A stretch of 13,972 bases of DNA from Flavobacteriia bacterium (GTDB lineage Bacteria; Bacteroidota; Bacteroidia; Flavobacteriales; Flavobacteriaceae), in the NCBI GenBank assembly GCA_011330545.1, contig DRQI01000356.1, forward strand, positions 1-13,972, given 5' to 3'. The translations under genes were made by a program, and so were the position numbers. Each line of letters starts with the position of its first letter. Positions within the stretch are counted from its first letter, which is position 1. Under the pieces are notes generated by a model. That model saw only the letters and a list, made by a program, of their open reading frames with translations, was not told where the DNA came from and made no database searches. Below, one piece after another: positions 12,888 through 13,972 of the stretch.

Positions 12888-13972
12888 TTAAATTAGGGGT
12901 AGTTTTATGGTAAATGTACTTCCTTTTCCTTTTTCACTTTCAACATATACACTTCCGTGATTATGTTCTACTATTTTCTTTACATAGGGTAAACCCAGTC
13001 CATGCCCTTTTACGTCATGGATATTTCCTTTTTGTTCTCTATAAAATTTATCAAAAATGCGTTTTTGTACATTTTTATTCATTCCAATACCTTGGTCTTT
13101 AATTTTAACAATGATATTATTCCCGGCATTTTCTGTATACACGTCAATTTTTGGCGATTCTTTCGTATATTTTATGGCATTGTCTAACATATTTACTATT
13201 ACATTGGTAAAGTGAAACTTATTGACCATAACTTCACTTTGCAATGCTTTCAAATGTAAATTGATATAGCCGCCTTTATCTTTGATAATCAAATCTACAT
13301 GTGCCACTGCATCTTTTATAATATCGTGTAAATCAACAATTTCATTAGTTAGGTCAAGTTGGTTTTTTTCTAACCTCGATATTCTCAATACATTTTCAAC
13401 TTGCCCGTGCATGCGCTTATTCTCTTCACGTATCATTTCTATATAGCGCTTTACCTTTTCTTTGTCGCCGATAATTTTCGGGTTCTTAATAGCATCTAAG
13501 GCCAAATTTATCGTGGCAATAGGCGTTTTAAATTCATGGGTCATATTGTTGATAAAGTCGGTTTTTATTGCCGAAATCTGCTTCTGTTTTATCAATTGGT
13601 ACAACGCACTGGCAAACGCCAAAATAATAATGAAAATAAAGATTGCTGACAGTATTAAGATATTTGAAATAGAAGCTAATATATAGGTATTCTTTTGCGG
13701 GAAACTAACATACAACTGATAATTACTGTCTCCATCTTCATTGGCAAATAATGGGACTTGATAACTTTTACCTTTTTCTTTTTTGAATTTCTTTGACTTT
13801 ACTTTGGTTGCCAACCCATCGCCAAAAACACCAAATTCAAAATTGGTATCAATACCTCTCTCCCTCAACTCATTATTGAGGTTTAGTATAATTTCATTTA
13901 CGCTAACACGTTGATAAATGGGCAGATTGGCGGCAATATCTTTAAAGACATTTTCAAACTGAACACTTATTA
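12888..13972 (-). CDS. Sensor histidine kinase, N-terminus beyond right edge (RprX-like)
   Basis: The frame stays open to the right edge, so the TTG at 13868 is not the true start; the extra residues (ISVQFENVFKDIAANLPIYQ and onward) continue a periplasmic sensor region with NEIILNLNNELRERGIDTNFEFGVFGDG. Next come a strand-rich part (YQVPLFANEDGDSNYQLYVSFPQKNTYI), one transmembrane helix (SISNILILSAIFIFIIILAFASALYQL), a dimerisation domain with the phospho-acceptor His in NNMTHEFKTPIATI, and the ATPase domain with the N box (NVIVNMLDNAIKYTKE), G1 (IKDQGIGM), F (IFDKFYREQ) and G2 (GHGLGLPYVKKIVEHN). All catalytic motifs look intact. A first transmembrane helix is expected outside the window. 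It autophosphorylates and passes phosphate to the adjacent regulator; the signal is unknown. Confidence 0.93.
   Translation of the reverse strand, partial: ISVQFENVFKDIAANLPIYQRVSVNEIILNLNNELRERGIDTNFEFGVFGDGLATKVKSKKFKKEKGKSYQVPLFANEDGDSNYQLYVSFPQKNTYILASISNILILSAIFIFIIILAFASALYQLIKQKQISAIKTDFINNMTHEFKTPIATINLALDAIKNPKIIGDKEKVKRYIEMIREENKRMHGQVENVLRISRLEKNQLDLTNEIVDLHDIIKDAVAHVDLIIKDKGGYINLHLKALQSEVMVNKFHFTNVIVNMLDNAIKYTKESPKIDVYTENAGNNIIVKIKDQGIGMNKNVQKRIFDKFYREQKGNIHDVKGHGLGLPYVKKIVEHNHGSVYVESEKGKGSTFTIKLPLI

Noticed and set aside
13866..13868. TTG as the start codon of the histidine kinase
   Set aside because: The frame continues open to the right edge with a credible periplasmic-domain sequence, and a first TM helix is still missing.

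Overview
The window looks like chromosomal DNA of a member of the Bacteroidota, most likely a flavobacterium. The base composition is AT-rich and most genes lack a Shine-Dalgarno sequence. Typical families are present: a TonB-dependent receptor with an N-terminal carboxypeptidase-regulatory-like domain, an RprXY-like two-component pair, and an ECF-type sigma factor followed by a small 4-TM protein. No rRNA, tRNA, CRISPR array, insertion sequence or phage gene was recognised.

Layout. (1) 1-373 is the 3' end of an unrecognised gene cut by the left edge. It is followed by a 300-bp spacer with a GC-rich, hairpin-forming pocket and several short palindromes. (2) 674-5558, all on the + strand, is a compact stress/proteostasis cluster: an Hsp20 small heat-shock protein, a YfdX-family lipoprotein, a perfect 19-bp inverted repeat (probable terminator), an HPF/RaiA-like ribosome-hibernation protein on a non-ATG start, a CbpA-type DnaJ co-chaperone, its CbpM modulator, a 2-TM protein whose start overlaps the cbpM stop, a possible 36-aa protein, and a secreted TPR protein with a Cys-containing N-terminal domain. 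(3) 5704-7857 (-) is a lone TonB-dependent receptor. A 326-bp intergenic region with a nested inverted repeat separates it from the divergent pair 8184-10135, a Tat-signal small subunit and an FAD-dependent GMC dehydrogenase. (4) 10238-11366 holds an ECF sigma factor and a 4-TM protein, a candidate anti-sigma or accessory factor. They end directly against the convergent YciO/YrdC-family gene (11367-11990, -). (5) 12181-13972 (-) is a histidine kinase (its 5' end lies beyond the right edge) and an OmpR-type response regulator, closed by a clear intrinsic terminator at 12124-12146.

How the genes may work together. The cluster in region 2 covers several stages of protein-damage response: holdase (Hsp20), envelope protein (YfdX), ribosome parking (HPF-like), Hsp70 targeting (CbpA) with its inhibitor (CbpM), and two or three uncharacterised membrane or secreted partners. 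It is reminiscent of the proteobacterial transmissible locus of stress tolerance (Hsp20 plus YfdX), but is built around CbpA/CbpM and an HPF-like protein instead of ClpK and FtsH. It is the best candidate here for an under-described system. The grouping is seen in the sequence; the joint function is inference.
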